From Kitasatospora sp. Root107 (GTDB lineage Bacteria; Actinomycetota; Actinomycetes; Streptomycetales; Streptomycetaceae): 64,000 bases of DNA. The notes under the pieces were generated by a model that did not search any database, had not been told where the DNA came from, and was given only the letters and a program-made list of their open reading frames with translations. The number at the start of each line of letters is the position of its first letter. Position 1 is the first letter of the stretch. The stretch is taken from the NCBI RefSeq assembly GCF_001424875.1, contig NZ_LMCT01000034.1:174315-238314 (forward strand). Direction: 5' to 3'. Below, piece after piece: positions 24,347 through 32,582 of this stretch. A program made the position numbers and the translations under genes.

Positions 24347-27073
24347 TCAGCTGCAGAGGAACTTAGCAGCCCCCCAGTCGCCGTGGTCACCGGTTTTTGT
24401 GCCGACCGTGGTCACCTTCAGGTGTACCCGGGCGGCGCTGCCGAGCGGCACCGTGACCGGCAGCGGTGCCGAGGTGCTGGTCAGCGTGGGTGAGGTCCAG
24501 AGCGTCACGCCGTCCGCGACCACCGAGAAGGTCACGTCGCCGTAGCCGCTGATCTCGTCGTCGATTCCGACCGTGGCGCTGAACGAGGAGCACTTTCCTC
24601 CGGTCACGAACTCCAGGTCCGAGTCGGCGTGCACCCCAATGCCCTTGGTGAAGGTGGTCCCGTTGAGGGTCAGGGTGCGACCGTCCGCCGCGCCCTGCTC
24701 GCCGTTGCTGCGGTCCCGCTCGGCGGGGCCCCAGCCGTTGGTCTGCGAGGCGAAGGGCAGGTCGCTGGCCCAGGCCCAGCTCGGACCGGTGGCGGTGGCA
24801 CCGAGCGCGGTGATCCCGTCCAGCGTGAGCTGGAAGGCGGTGGCGGTGCTCAGCGAGGCGGTCTTGACCTGCGCCACCCCGCCCCGGTCGGCGGTGTCGA
24901 AGAACCAGCCCTCGGCCGCCGCGTCGAACGCGGCCCTGTCGGTGAAGCGGGCCAGGGCCCGCCCGCCGAGCGCGACCGCCGTCGGGGCGCTCACGCTGTG
25001 CACGCTGAACCGGTACGGCCGGGTGGTCTGCTTGCCGGCGAAGTCACCGACGCTCGCGGAGACGTCCACGGTGGCCCGGCCGACCCCGGTCGCGGGCGCG
25101 GTCACCGTGGCGCTCTGGGTCGCCGACCGGCCCTGCCGGTGCTCCTTGGTCACCCCGTCGTCCTCGTACAGCGAGAAGGAGTTGACCCCCTGCGGGTAGA
25201 TGTCCCAGGCCAGCGGAGAGGAGGCGGTTCGGTCCTGGTAGGAGCTGACGCCGGGCCACATCGGCACCACGGCACCGGCCCTGACGAACAGCGGCAGGGT
25301 GTCCAACGGTGCGCTGTACCCGTTCACCGTGGTCGGACCCTGGTAGGTCTTCCCGGTCCAGTAGTCCACCCAGGTCCCCTGCGGCAGGTAGATGCCGTCC
25401 CGCACCGAGGTGTCCGAGTAGACCGGCGCGACCAGGAAGTCCCGGCCGCTGAGGAACTCGTACTTGGCGGCGTCGGTCGCGGCCACCGCGTCCTGCGGGT
25501 ACTCCAGCGCCAGCGGGCGCACCGCGCCGACCCCGGTCCGGGTCGCCTCGGCCGCGTAGCTGTACATGTAGGGGAGCAGGGACTCCTTGAGCTTGAGGTA
25601 CTTGCGGTTGATCGAGGTGTACGGCTCCCCGTACCGGTAGGGCTGCTTGTCGCTCGGCGCCCAGCCGTCCATCGACATGATCGCGGGCAGGAAGGACTTC
25701 CACTGCAGGTCCCGGACGTAGGTCTGGGCACTGCCGCCGAAGATCCCGTCCACGTCACCTGAGGTGTACGCGAGACCGGACATGGTGGCGCCCGCGTAGG
25801 TCGGGATCTGCCACCTGATGTAGTCCCAGCTGCCGGACTGGTCACCGCTCCACTGCACACCGCAGCGCTGCGCGCCGGACCAGCTCTCCGGTGCCCAGGT
25901 GAAGCCGCGGGCGGTGCTGTTGTCCTCGATGCCCTGGTAGGCGGCCTTGCAGCCGTCGAGGGCGAACTTGTAGCCGGAGCCGACCCAGGCCACGTCCAGC
26001 TTGGCCACCCGCTGGCCTGCCTTCACCTGGTCGGCCAGCTTGGTCAGGCCGTCCTCGGTCCACAGGCCGAGCTGCATCTTGCGCTGCTGGAGGCCCTGGG
26101 CGGTCTGCGCCAGGTTCTCGTAGCCGCAGCCGTAGCCGTCGTTGACCAGCATCCAGCCGTTCGGGATGTCGTTGGCGAGGTAGTCGTCGGCGATCTTCAA
26201 CGCGTCCAGGGTGTGCCGCTCGCCCCGGTTGGCGTTGTGCAGGTAGCAGTCCGAGTCGCCCATCTCCAGGCCGTAGATCGGCGGCAGGAAGGGCTTGCCG
26301 GTCAGCGTGGTGTACTGGCCGATCACGTCCTTGCTGCTCGGCCCGGCGAAGTAGTAGGCGTCGAACCGCGTCTCCTGCTCGGTGGTGGTCACCGGGTCGT
26401 TGAAGGCGTACGTGCCGGGGGCGTAGGTGTTGCGGTACACGCCGTAGCCGGCCGAGGAGAGGTAGAAGGGGACCGAGTTCGGGTGGCCGCCCTCGTTCCA
26501 GTTGTAGTCGACGCCTATCTCGACGGTCTTGCCGCGGTGGGAGAACGAGCCGTTCTGCTCGCCCGCGCCGAAGTACTGCTCGGTGGCACCCCGGCCGAGC
26601 GTCTGGGTGGTGGCCTTGTCGGTCCAGGAGAGCGGCTTGGTCTCCTCCCAGACCTTGCTGCCGTCGGCCCGGTAGAGGCCGAAGCGCAGTGCCGACTTGT
26701 ACGCCCGCAGGGTGACGGCGGCGGTGGACAGTTCGTACCGGTCGCCCGCGTCCCGCCAGCTGGTGGCCGGCGGGGTGCCCTGCGGCAGCACGATGTCGCT
26801 GCCGGTCGGGTTGGCGAAGTTGCCGGTGGGCGTCAGTTCGATCCGGAACACCTGGTCGCTGACGAAACTGACCCGGGCCTTGGCGGCACCCGCCGAGATG
26901 GCGTAGCTGCCGGCCGCGCCGGGGGTGAAGGCGGTGATCGCCCCGGCCGAGCCGTTGGCGGCGACCGCCGGCTGGGCCAGCCCTGGAGCGATCGTCACCC
27001 CGCCCAGCGAGAGCGCCGCGGCCAGTCCGAGCGAGGCCGACCGGCCTCGCCAGTGTTGCAAAGTTCTGCGCAT
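24347..27073 (-). CDS. Secreted GH31 glycoside hydrolase with C-terminal NPCBM domain
   Basis: A 908-residue exported enzyme. The signal peptide covers about the first 40 residues (ending AQPAVAA). It continues with a GH31 N-terminal beta domain, the (beta/alpha)8 catalytic domain and two beta-sandwich C-terminal domains. The nucleophile region reads KLDVAWVGSGY and the acid/base region YTSGDVDGIFGG. About the last 150 residues form an NPCBM-type carbohydrate-binding module (FTKGIGVHADSDLEF ... GDHGDWGAAKFLC). The nucleophile motif lacks the usual GxWxDxxE, so it belongs to an atypical GH31 subgroup. Alpha-galactosidase or alpha-glucosidase activity are both possible. ATG at 27073 has GGAGGGG upstream. 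It may act on pectin side chains, but that is inference. Confidence 0.9.
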   Translation of the reverse strand: MRRTLQHWRGRSASLGLAAALSLGGVTIAPGLAQPAVAANGSAGAITAFTPGAAGSYAISAGAAKARVSFVSDQVFRIELTPTGNFANPTGSDIVLPQGTPPATSWRDAGDRYELSTAAVTLRAYKSALRFGLYRADGSKVWEETKPLSWTDKATTQTLGRGATEQYFGAGEQNGSFSHRGKTVEIGVDYNWNEGGHPNSVPFYLSSAGYGVYRNTYAPGTYAFNDPVTTTEQETRFDAYYFAGPSSKDVIGQYTTLTGKPFLPPIYGLEMGDSDCYLHNANRGERHTLDALKIADDYLANDIPNGWMLVNDGYGCGYENLAQTAQGLQQRKMQLGLWTEDGLTKLADQVKAGQRVAKLDVAWVGSGYKFALDGCKAAYQGIEDNSTARGFTWAPESWSGAQRCGVQWSGDQSGSWDYIRWQIPTYAGATMSGLAYTSGDVDGIFGGSAQTYVRDLQWKSFLPAIMSMDGWAPSDKQPYRYGEPYTSINRKYLKLKESLLPYMYSYAAEATRTGVGAVRPLALEYPQDAVAATDAAKYEFLSGRDFLVAPVYSDTSVRDGIYLPQGTWVDYWTGKTYQGPTTVNGYSAPLDTLPLFVRAGAVVPMWPGVSSYQDRTASSPLAWDIYPQGVNSFSLYEDDGVTKEHRQGRSATQSATVTAPATGVGRATVDVSASVGDFAGKQTTRPYRFSVHSVSAPTAVALGGRALARFTDRAAFDAAAEGWFFDTADRGGVAQVKTASLSTATAFQLTLDGITALGATATGPSWAWASDLPFASQTNGWGPAERDRSNGEQGAADGRTLTLNGTTFTKGIGVHADSDLEFVTGGKCSSFSATVGIDDEISGYGDVTFSVVADGVTLWTSPTLTSTSAPLPVTVPLGSAARVHLKVTTVGTKTGDHGDWGAAKFLCS

Positions 27074-27126
27074 AAGAACCCCTCCGCATGCAAGAATGAG
27101 CACTGCTGAGCAGGTATAGCGCACTA

Positions 27127-27141
27127 TGGTCCGCTTGACCA
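27127..27141. promoter_or_regulatory. Palindrome upstream of the GH31 gene
   Basis: TGGTC-cgctt-GACCA, perfect 5-bp arms, 54 bp upstream of the start. The half-sites equal those of DasR (dre) boxes, but the spacer is 5 instead of 2 bases, so a different GntR- or LacI-type protein is more likely. Confidence 0.45.
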
Positions 27142-27166
27142 CACCCTCTGTCGTGATCCGGACAGC

Positions 27167-27199
27167 AGTCAGGCCCCGTACGCCGTACGGGGCCTGACT
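27167..27199. terminator. Bidirectional hairpin
   Basis: Perfect 14-bp stem AGTCAGGCCCCGTA / TACGGGGCCTGACT with a 5-base loop, downstream of the small minus-strand coding remnant at 27222. Confidence 0.7.
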
Positions 27200-27221
27200 C
27201 GTCGGTACTTCGCTGCGAAAC

Positions 27222-27366
27222 TCAGGGGAGCAGTCGCTCCACCGCCGCCGGGCCTTCGACTTCGAGCTGTCTGCGCGCCTTGTCGAGCAACTTCGGGGTG
27301 GGGGTCCGCCCCGAGGCCATCACCAGGTCCTCGGGGTCCAGAGTCCGGGTCGTCCGCTTGGGTCAT
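27222..27366 (-). pseudogene. Small conserved-looking ORF with an apparent +1 frameshift after codon 2
   Basis: The minus strand has a well-spaced ribosome site (GGGAGG, 6 bp) before ATG-ACC-C. Continuing in the start frame gives a low-complexity peptide with poor third-position GC. If one C of the ACCC run is skipped, the frame gives a 47-residue protein with high GC3: MTKRTTRTLDPEDLVMASGR, continuing through TPTPKLLDKARRQLEVEG and ending AAVERLLP. This strongly suggests the second frame is the coding one. Either one base is surplus in the sequence or the gene is broken. I cannot name the family. Gene lies between the SDR gene and the terminator at 27167. Confidence 0.5.
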
Positions 27367-27474
27367 CTCATGCCTCCCGTGTCCTCGGGTGCGCACCGGG
27401 CACCCGCACCCCGAGTCTGCGCCTGCCTGCCGGAGCCCGCGAGCGGACTGCCACCCCCCAACCGCCGGTCGGTC

Positions 27475-28242
27475 TTAGTCCAGCGGCCCGCCGGCCACGT
27501 AGATGACCTGGCCGGAGACGAAGCCGGCGCCCTCGCCCGCGAGGAAGGAGATGGTGTTGGCGATGTCCTCCGGGGTGCCCACCCGGTTGACCGGGATCTG
27601 GGTGGCGGCGGCGGCCTTGAAAGCTTCGAACTCCATCCCGATCCGGGCCGCGGTGGCGGCGGTCATCTCGGTGGCGATGAAGCCGGGGGCGACCGCGTTG
27701 GCGGTGATGCCGAACTTGCCGAGCTCGATCGCCAGGGTCTTGGTGAAGCCCTGCAGACCGGCCTTGGCGGCCGAGTAGTTGGCCTGGCCGCGGTTGCCCT
27801 GGGCCGAGGAGGAGGAGAGGTTGACGATCCGGCCGAACCCGGCGTCCACCATGTGCTTCTGGCAGGCCTTGGACATCAGGAAAGCGCCCTTGAGGTGCAC
27901 GTTCATCACGGTGTCCCAGTCCGACTCGGACATCTTGAAGAGCAGGTTGTCGCGCAGCACCCCGGCGTTGTTGACCAGCACCACCGGGGCGCCCAGCTCG
28001 GCGGCGATCCGGTCCACCGCGGCCTGCACCTGCCCGGCGTCCGAGACGTCCGCGCCGACCGCCAGGGCCCGGCCGCCGGCCGCGGCGATCCGCTCGACGG
28101 TCTCCTTGCCGGCCTCCTCGTTCAGGTCCACCACCGCGACCGCGTAACCGTCGGCGGCCAGCCGGAGCGCGGTGGCCGCGCCGATCCCTCGAGCCGCGCC
28201 GGTGACCACCGCGACGCGCGGGGAGCTGCTCTGCTCGGTCAT
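27475..28242 (-). CDS. SDR-family 3-oxoacyl-[ACP]/acetoacetyl-CoA reductase-like protein (FabG type)
   Basis: Classical short-chain dehydrogenase of 255 residues. The cofactor motif is TGAARGIG (14-21) with D38-region VVDLNEE, the NNAG motif is present (LVNNAG), and the catalytic Ser-Tyr-Lys is in NLSSSSAQ and YSAAK. The C-terminus GQVIYVAGGPLD is the usual oligomer tail. ATG at 28242 fits the family start; an upstream ATG would add 21 non-conserved residues. It stands alone, divergent from the MarR gene, so its substrate cannot be told; FabG4-like acetoacetyl-CoA reductases share this look. Confidence 0.88.
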   Translation of the reverse strand: MTEQSSSPRVAVVTGAARGIGAATALRLAADGYAVAVVDLNEEAGKETVERIAAAGGRALAVGADVSDAGQVQAAVDRIAAELGAPVVLVNNAGVLRDNLLFKMSESDWDTVMNVHLKGAFLMSKACQKHMVDAGFGRIVNLSSSSAQGNRGQANYSAAKAGLQGFTKTLAIELGKFGITANAVAPGFIATEMTAATAARIGMEFEAFKAAAATQIPVNRVGTPEDIANTISFLAGEGAGFVSGQVIYVAGGPLD

Positions 28243-28637
28243 GTTCGTACTCGTCTCTCTCGGAGGGGTGACAGCAAATCGTGACCTTGACCGCGACCGG
28301 CCCAAGGGGACGTTGCGGCGGCCAGATTACCGACCGGTAGGAATGCTGACCAGAGGACAGAGCCGCAGGTGACAGAGGGTGAGGTCGGCCGCGAGCGGGA
28401 GTTGTGCCGATCAAGTGGACGTGAGCGCGACATACGGCGGAAATATGCCAACTTCGCCGAACAAACATCTACTATTGGCCCCCGCCTGCCGGTACGGGCC
28501 GACCGTTTGTATAGTGTGCGCCAGCAGCCACCGGCTGCACGGCTGGCGCGGCTACCCTCACAGCGGGACGCTCACTCGCCGTTACTGCCCCGCCCGGGTG
28601 TCCCACACACACCGGGTGTGACATCGGGACGGATTTC
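28243..28637. other. 395-bp intergenic region between divergent SDR and MarR genes
   Basis: No convincing coding frame. The middle (about 28440-28515) is clearly poorer in GC than its surroundings and includes TATAGT at 28510-28515, a possible -10 box for the plus strand. CACACC-G-GGTGTG (28608-28620) lies 17 bp before the MarR start and may be its operator. Confidence 0.4.
28608..28620. promoter_or_regulatory. Candidate autoregulatory operator of the MarR gene
   Basis: CACACC-G-GGTGTG, 6-bp arms with a single central base, immediately upstream of the start codon where a MarR dimer would block translation initiation or transcription. Confidence 0.35.
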
Positions 28638-29534
28638 ATGGTGCTGGGGGAGATCCCGACGACCCGCGTGACCGGTCGGCTGCAGCAGTCGCCCGGCCAC
28701 CTCATCCGCGTGGCCCAGCAGGTGCACACCCGCCTCTGGTCCGAGCATGTCGGCAACGAGTTGACGGCGCCTCAGTTCGCCGTACTTCTCGCGCTGGCGC
28801 TCGAACCAGGAGCGGATCAGCGCACCGTCGGTGAACGGGCCTCGCTCGACAAGGCCACGATGGCCGAAATGGTTGCCAGGCTGGTCCGGCGCGGCCTGGT
28901 GCTACGCCGCCGCGACCCCGCTGACGGTCGCCGCAAACTGCTCGCCCTGTCGCAGAACGGAGCCCAGGCGGTCCGCGAGGCGACCGGCGGAGTGGTCAGG
29001 GTGCAGCGGACGCTCTTCGAGCCGCTGAGCCCGGACGAGCAGCTCGAACTGGTCCGGGTGATGGCCAAGATCGCCCGGCTGGAGCCCGCGGCGGTCGCCG
29101 CGCTGACCGATGCCCGGCCGCTGCTGGATGCCCAGCGCGCGGTCGGCTATCTGATCCGGGTCAGCCAGCAGGTGCACACCAAGCTCTGGTCCGACCAGGT
29201 CGGTTCCGACCTGACGGCGCCGCAGTTCGCGGTGCTGGACGCGTTGGAGGCCGAGCCGGGCGCAGACCAGCGCACGGTCGGTGAGCTGGCCTCGCTGGAC
29301 AAGGCCACGATGGCGGAGATGGTCAGCCGGCTGGTCCGGCGCGGCCTGGTGCTCCGTCGCCGGGACCCGCTGGACGGGCGGCGCAACCTGCTCTCGCTCT
29401 CGCCCGCCGGGCAGGAACTGCTGCACCGGTCCTCCGCCGGAGTACGCGCGGTGCAGGAACTGCTGCTGGCTCCGCTGGAGCCGCACGAGCACGCCGCCGC
29501 GATGGCGCTGCTCGCCAAGGCGGCCCGGCTGTAA
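28638..29534 (+). CDS. Tandem (two-in-one) MarR-family transcriptional regulator
   Basis: A 298-residue protein made of two complete MarR units in one chain. Residues 21-105 and 171-255 align without gaps, with about 70 of 85 positions identical by eye. Both copies keep the winged-HTH core TAPQFAVL ... ADQRTVGE ... SLDKATMAEMV and the wing LVRRGLVLRRRDP-x-DGRR. Each unit is followed by its own helix (LFEPLSPDEQLELV; LLAPLEPHEHAAAM) of the sort used for dimerisation. MarR proteins normally act as dimers of 140-160-residue subunits, so this looks like a covalent pseudo-dimer. Start ATG at 28638 has only a weak ribosome site. Ligand unknown. Confidence 0.9.
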   Translation: MVLGEIPTTRVTGRLQQSPGHLIRVAQQVHTRLWSEHVGNELTAPQFAVLLALALEPGADQRTVGERASLDKATMAEMVARLVRRGLVLRRRDPADGRRKLLALSQNGAQAVREATGGVVRVQRTLFEPLSPDEQLELVRVMAKIARLEPAAVAALTDARPLLDAQRAVGYLIRVSQQVHTKLWSDQVGSDLTAPQFAVLDALEAEPGADQRTVGELASLDKATMAEMVSRLVRRGLVLRRRDPLDGRRNLLSLSPAGQELLHRSSAGVRAVQELLLAPLEPHEHAAAMALLAKAARL

Positions 29535-29598
29535 CGATTCACCAGATGCCACGGACCTGGCAGGAACGATTTGCCAGCGCCGGAAGCATGAGCGCAGC

Positions 29599-29640
29599 CC
29601 GACGGCCGCCACCCCATCCGCAGGGGGTGGCGGCCGTCGG
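29599..29640. terminator. Bidirectional terminator between MarR and aldo/keto reductase genes
   Basis: Perfect 17-bp stem (arms 29599-29615 and 29624-29640, CCGACGGCCGCCACCCC) with an 8-base loop between two convergent stops. Confidence 0.85.
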
Positions 29641-29652
29641 CGTGAGACCCGG

Positions 29653-30507
29653 TCAGTTCCAATCGAAGGACTGCGGGTCCGGGCCGAGGCGCTTGCCGGT
29701 CTCGAGCGCCGCGATCGCGGTCAGGTCGTCCGCGTCCAGCTCGAAGCCGGTCACGTCCAGGTTCTCCACGATCCGGGAGGGGGTGACCGACTTCGGGATG
29801 GCGATGATGCCGCTCTGCAGGTGCCAGCGCAGCACCACCTGGGCCACCGTGCGGCCGTGCTTCTCGGCGATCTTCACCAGCGCGGGCTCGGTGAGCAGGT
29901 CCTTGCCCTGACCCAGCGGGCTCCAGGCCTCCGTCGCGATGCCGTGCTCCGCGTGGTAGGCGCGCAGCTCGTGCTGCGGGAAGTGCGGGTGCAGCTCGAC
30001 CTGGTTGAGCACCGGGACGATGCCGCTCTGCTCGGCGAGCGCGTCCAGCTGGACCGGGCCGAAGTTGGAGACGCCGACCGACTTGGCGCGGCCGTCGGCG
30101 GCCAGCTTCTCGAACGCCTTCCAGACGTTGCCGAAGCTGCCGTGCATCGGGCGCGGCCAGTGGATCAGGTAGAGGTCGACGTACTCCAGGCCGAGCTTGC
30201 CGAGCGAGTCGTCGAAGGCGCGCAGCACCGCGTCCTGGCCCTGCTGACCGGACCAGTCGACGGTGCCCGAGTTCCACAGCTTGGTGGTGATGTACAGCTC
30301 CTCGCGGGGCACCCCGGCCGCCGCGATCGCCTTGCCGGTGCCGGCCTCGTTCTCGTAGATCGCGGCGGTGTCGATGCTGCGGTAGCCGGCCTTGATCGCC
30401 GTCTCGACCGCCGTCGCCGCCTCGTCGTCCGCGACCTGCCAGACGCCGAAGCCGAGCTGCGGGATGGTGAGGCCGTTGTTCAGGGTGATGCTCGGGATGG
30501 TGCTCAC
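29653..30507 (-). CDS. Aldo/keto reductase (2,5-diketo-D-gluconate reductase-like)
   Basis: NADPH-dependent (beta/alpha)8 reductase of 284 residues, of the AKR5-like group. The catalytic set is visible as Asp and Tyr in SIDTAAIYENE, Lys in YITTKLW and His in LYLIHWPRP. The cofactor loop IPKSVTPSRIVEN is standard. The GTG at 30507 gives the family-typical start VSTIPSITLNNG; an upstream ATG at 30573 adds an atypical stretch. A dre-like box (30559-30574) lies about 52 bp upstream. Physiological substrate unknown. Confidence 0.9.
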   Translation of the reverse strand: MSTIPSITLNNGLTIPQLGFGVWQVADDEAATAVETAIKAGYRSIDTAAIYENEAGTGKAIAAAGVPREELYITTKLWNSGTVDWSGQQGQDAVLRAFDDSLGKLGLEYVDLYLIHWPRPMHGSFGNVWKAFEKLAADGRAKSVGVSNFGPVQLDALAEQSGIVPVLNQVELHPHFPQHELRAYHAEHGIATEAWSPLGQGKDLLTEPALVKIAEKHGRTVAQVVLRWHLQSGIIAIPKSVTPSRIVENLDVTGFELDADDLTAIAALETGKRLGPDPQSFDWN

Positions 30508-30558
30508 GGGGAAGGGGTGCCCTCCGGGTCGTCCAATGCTGCCGACAATGAACCAACT

Positions 30559-30574
30559 GGTGGTCTCGACCACG
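30559..30574. promoter_or_regulatory. DasR-like (dre) box upstream of the aldo/keto reductase
   Basis: GGTGGTCTCGACCACG: palindrome GTGGTC-TC-GACCAC. It matches most positions of the dre consensus ASTGGTCTAGACCAST. It lies in the divergent region between the reductase and the ABC exporter genes. Confidence 0.5.
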
Positions 30575-30585
30575 TGTTCCCGATT

Positions 30586-30599
30586 GGTGAAAATTCACC
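30586..30599. promoter_or_regulatory. Palindrome GGTGAA-AA-TTCACC in an AT-richer promoter segment
   Basis: Perfect 6-bp arms; it sits within an unusually AT-rich patch (30576-30616) of the divergent AKR/ABC region. Possible operator for the exporter genes; regulator unknown. Confidence 0.4.
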
Positions 30600-30803
30600 G
30601 GAATTGATTACTCCGTGACCGCTCCGCCCGCTGTGACGTGGCCGAACCCGGAAAACCTGTTGCGATCGCGGTGTGACCCACGGCACGCTCGATGCCCATG
30701 ACGTCGTGACCGATAGTCCCCATCCGACTCCCCTCCGCCGCCCCGCCCGCGATTCGAGCTGGGCCGTGCACCCCTGCCCGAACCACCCCCGCATCGGAGC
30801 GTC

Positions 30804-32582
30804 ATGCCGCTCACCACTCTGCCGATGGCCGACCCCGGCCGTCCGGATCTCGACTCCCCACTTGCCTTCCTGCGCTGGCTCCAGCGCAGCCAGCGCCGAG
30901 GCCAGTGGCTGGCCACCCTCTGGGGGACGGTGGAGATGGGCGCGATGGCCGCCCTCCCGGTCGCCCTCGGCCTCGGTATCCAGGCCGCCGTCGACCACGA
31001 CACCGGCGGCGTCTGGCGGGCCGGTGCGCTGGCCGTGCTGCTCACCGTCGTCAAGGGCACCGGCAGCGTCCTGCTGCACCGTCAGGCGGTGTGGAACTGG
31101 ATCACCGCCGCCGCGCAGACCCGCCAGCTGGTGGCCCGGCAGGCCAGCGCTCTCGGGGCCGGCCTGTCCCGCCGGATCGCCACCGGCGAGATCGTCGCAG
31201 TCAGCAGCGGCGACGTGGAGAAGATCGGCTGGTACGTCGAGCTGGTCGCCCGGGTCCGGGCCGCCGTGCTGGTCTGGCTGGCCGTCAGCCTGGTCGTGCT
31301 GGTCCAGCAGCCGCTGCTGGGCGCCGCCGTCCTGCTCGGCGTCCCGGTGCTCGCGGTCTCCGTGCTGCCGCTGCTCGGCCCGTTCGAGCGCCGGTACAGC
31401 GAGCAGCGCGCGCTCGGCGGCAAGGCCACCGAGCTGGCCGCCGACACCGTCGCCGGGCTGCGCGTGCTGCGCGGCATCGGCGGTGAAGAGCTCTTCCTGG
31501 AGCGCTACCGGCAGGCCTCGCAGCAGGTCCGCGGAGCTGCCGTCCGGACGGCCAGGGTCTGGTCGCTGATGCAGGCTCAGCAGGTGCTGCTGCCCGGCCT
31601 GTTCGTGGTCGGCGTCACCTGGTACGGCGTGGAACTGGCCGCCGACGGCGCGATCGGCGTCGGCGAACTGGTCGCCGTGTACGGGGCGACGGCCTTCCTG
31701 GCCGCCCCGCTGCGCATCCTCGGCGAGGCCGCGCACGCCTGGAGCGTCGCCCGGGTCTCCGCCGGGCGGGCCACCCGGGTGCTCTTGCTGCGGCGCACCG
31801 CCGACGCGGCCGGGCTGACCGGCACACTGTCCGCCCCCGGGCGGTCCGACCTGCACGACCCGGTCACCGGGCTGACCGTCCGGGCCGGCCGGCTGACCGC
31901 TGTGGTCTGCGCCGACCCCGAGGTGGCGGACCGGCTGGCGGACCGGCGCCACGGCCACGTTCCGCTGGCCGAGGACGAACTCCCGGACCCCTCCGCCCGG
32001 TTGGGGGGCATCGAGCTGGACTCCGTACCGCTGGCCGAGGCCCGGGCGGCCGTGCTGGTGCACGACAAGGAGCCGGTGCTGCTCTCCGGCACGCTGGCCG
32101 AGCTGTTCGAGATCCCGTCCTCCGGTCGGGTAGGCCCGGCCGAGGCGATCGCCGCCGCCCAGGCCGAGGACGTCCTGGACGCCCTGGTCGACGGCTCACC
32201 GGAGGCGGACGGCGACCCGATGCGCGCGCTGATCACCGAGCGCGGCCGCTCGCTCTCCGGTGGCCAGCGGCAGCGGCTGGCGCTGGCCCGGGTGCTGGCA
32301 GCCGACCCGCCGGTGCTGGTGCTGGACGAGCCGACCAGCGCGGTCGACGCACACACCGAGTCCCGGATCGCGGCCGGTCTGCGCGGCATCCGGGCGGAGC
32401 GGACCACGGTGGTGATCGCCACCAGCCCGCTGCTGCTAGACCAGGCCGACACCGTGGTGCTGATCGACGGCGGCCGGGTCACCGCCACCGGCACCCACCG
32501 CGAACTCCTGCACACCGCCCCGCACTACCGGGCCGTGGTCACCCGTGAGGACGACCAGGTCGCCATCGAGGAGAGGGTATGA
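30804..32582 (+). CDS. ABC exporter half-transporter, subunit 1 (degenerate Walker A, intact signature)
   Basis: Type IV (ABCB-like) half-transporter of 592 residues: a six-helix membrane domain (about 40-320), then an unusual nucleotide-binding domain. The signature LSGGQ is intact (484-488), as is Walker B with catalytic Glu (VLVLDEP; D508, E509). But the P-loop position reads AGRLTAVVCADPEVAD (near residues 360-375), with no GxxGxGKS/T, and the switch region reads VVIATSP without His. This NBD therefore cannot form a normal ATP site itself but can supply the signature for its partner. It overlaps the second subunit gene by 4 bp, so both are made together. Substrate unknown; exporters of this layout often carry drugs, lipids or peptides. 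Confidence 0.9.
   Translation: MPLTTLPMADPGRPDLDSPLAFLRWLQRSQRRGQWLATLWGTVEMGAMAALPVALGLGIQAAVDHDTGGVWRAGALAVLLTVVKGTGSVLLHRQAVWNWITAAAQTRQLVARQASALGAGLSRRIATGEIVAVSSGDVEKIGWYVELVARVRAAVLVWLAVSLVVLVQQPLLGAAVLLGVPVLAVSVLPLLGPFERRYSEQRALGGKATELAADTVAGLRVLRGIGGEELFLERYRQASQQVRGAAVRTARVWSLMQAQQVLLPGLFVVGVTWYGVELAADGAIGVGELVAVYGATAFLAAPLRILGEAAHAWSVARVSAGRATRVLLLRRTADAAGLTGTLSAPGRSDLHDPVTGLTVRAGRLTAVVCADPEVADRLADRRHGHVPLAEDELPDPSARLGGIELDSVPLAEARAAVLVHDKEPVLLSGTLAELFEIPSSGRVGPAEAIAAAQAEDVLDALVDGSPEADGDPMRALITERGRSLSGGQRQRLALARVLAADPPVLVLDEPTSAVDAHTESRIAAGLRGIRAERTTVVIATSPLLLDQADTVVLIDGGRVTATGTHRELLHTAPHYRAVVTREDDQVAIEERV

Noticed and set aside
27127-27141. TGGTC-N5-GACCA as a DasR (dre) site for the GH31 gene
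   Set aside because: The half-sites match, but the spacer is 5 bp instead of 2, which would misplace the half-sites for DasR. It is kept only as a generic palindrome.
28379-28621. An 80-residue plus-strand frame in the SDR/MarR intergenic region
   Set aside because: It has low third-position GC, no ribosome site and no recognisable pattern; the region looks like a promoter.
30504-32063. A 519-residue minus-strand frame opposite the first ABC subunit
   Set aside because: It has a Gly/Gln/His/Asp-rich composition typical of antisense frames in high-GC DNA. The plus strand codes for a clear transporter.
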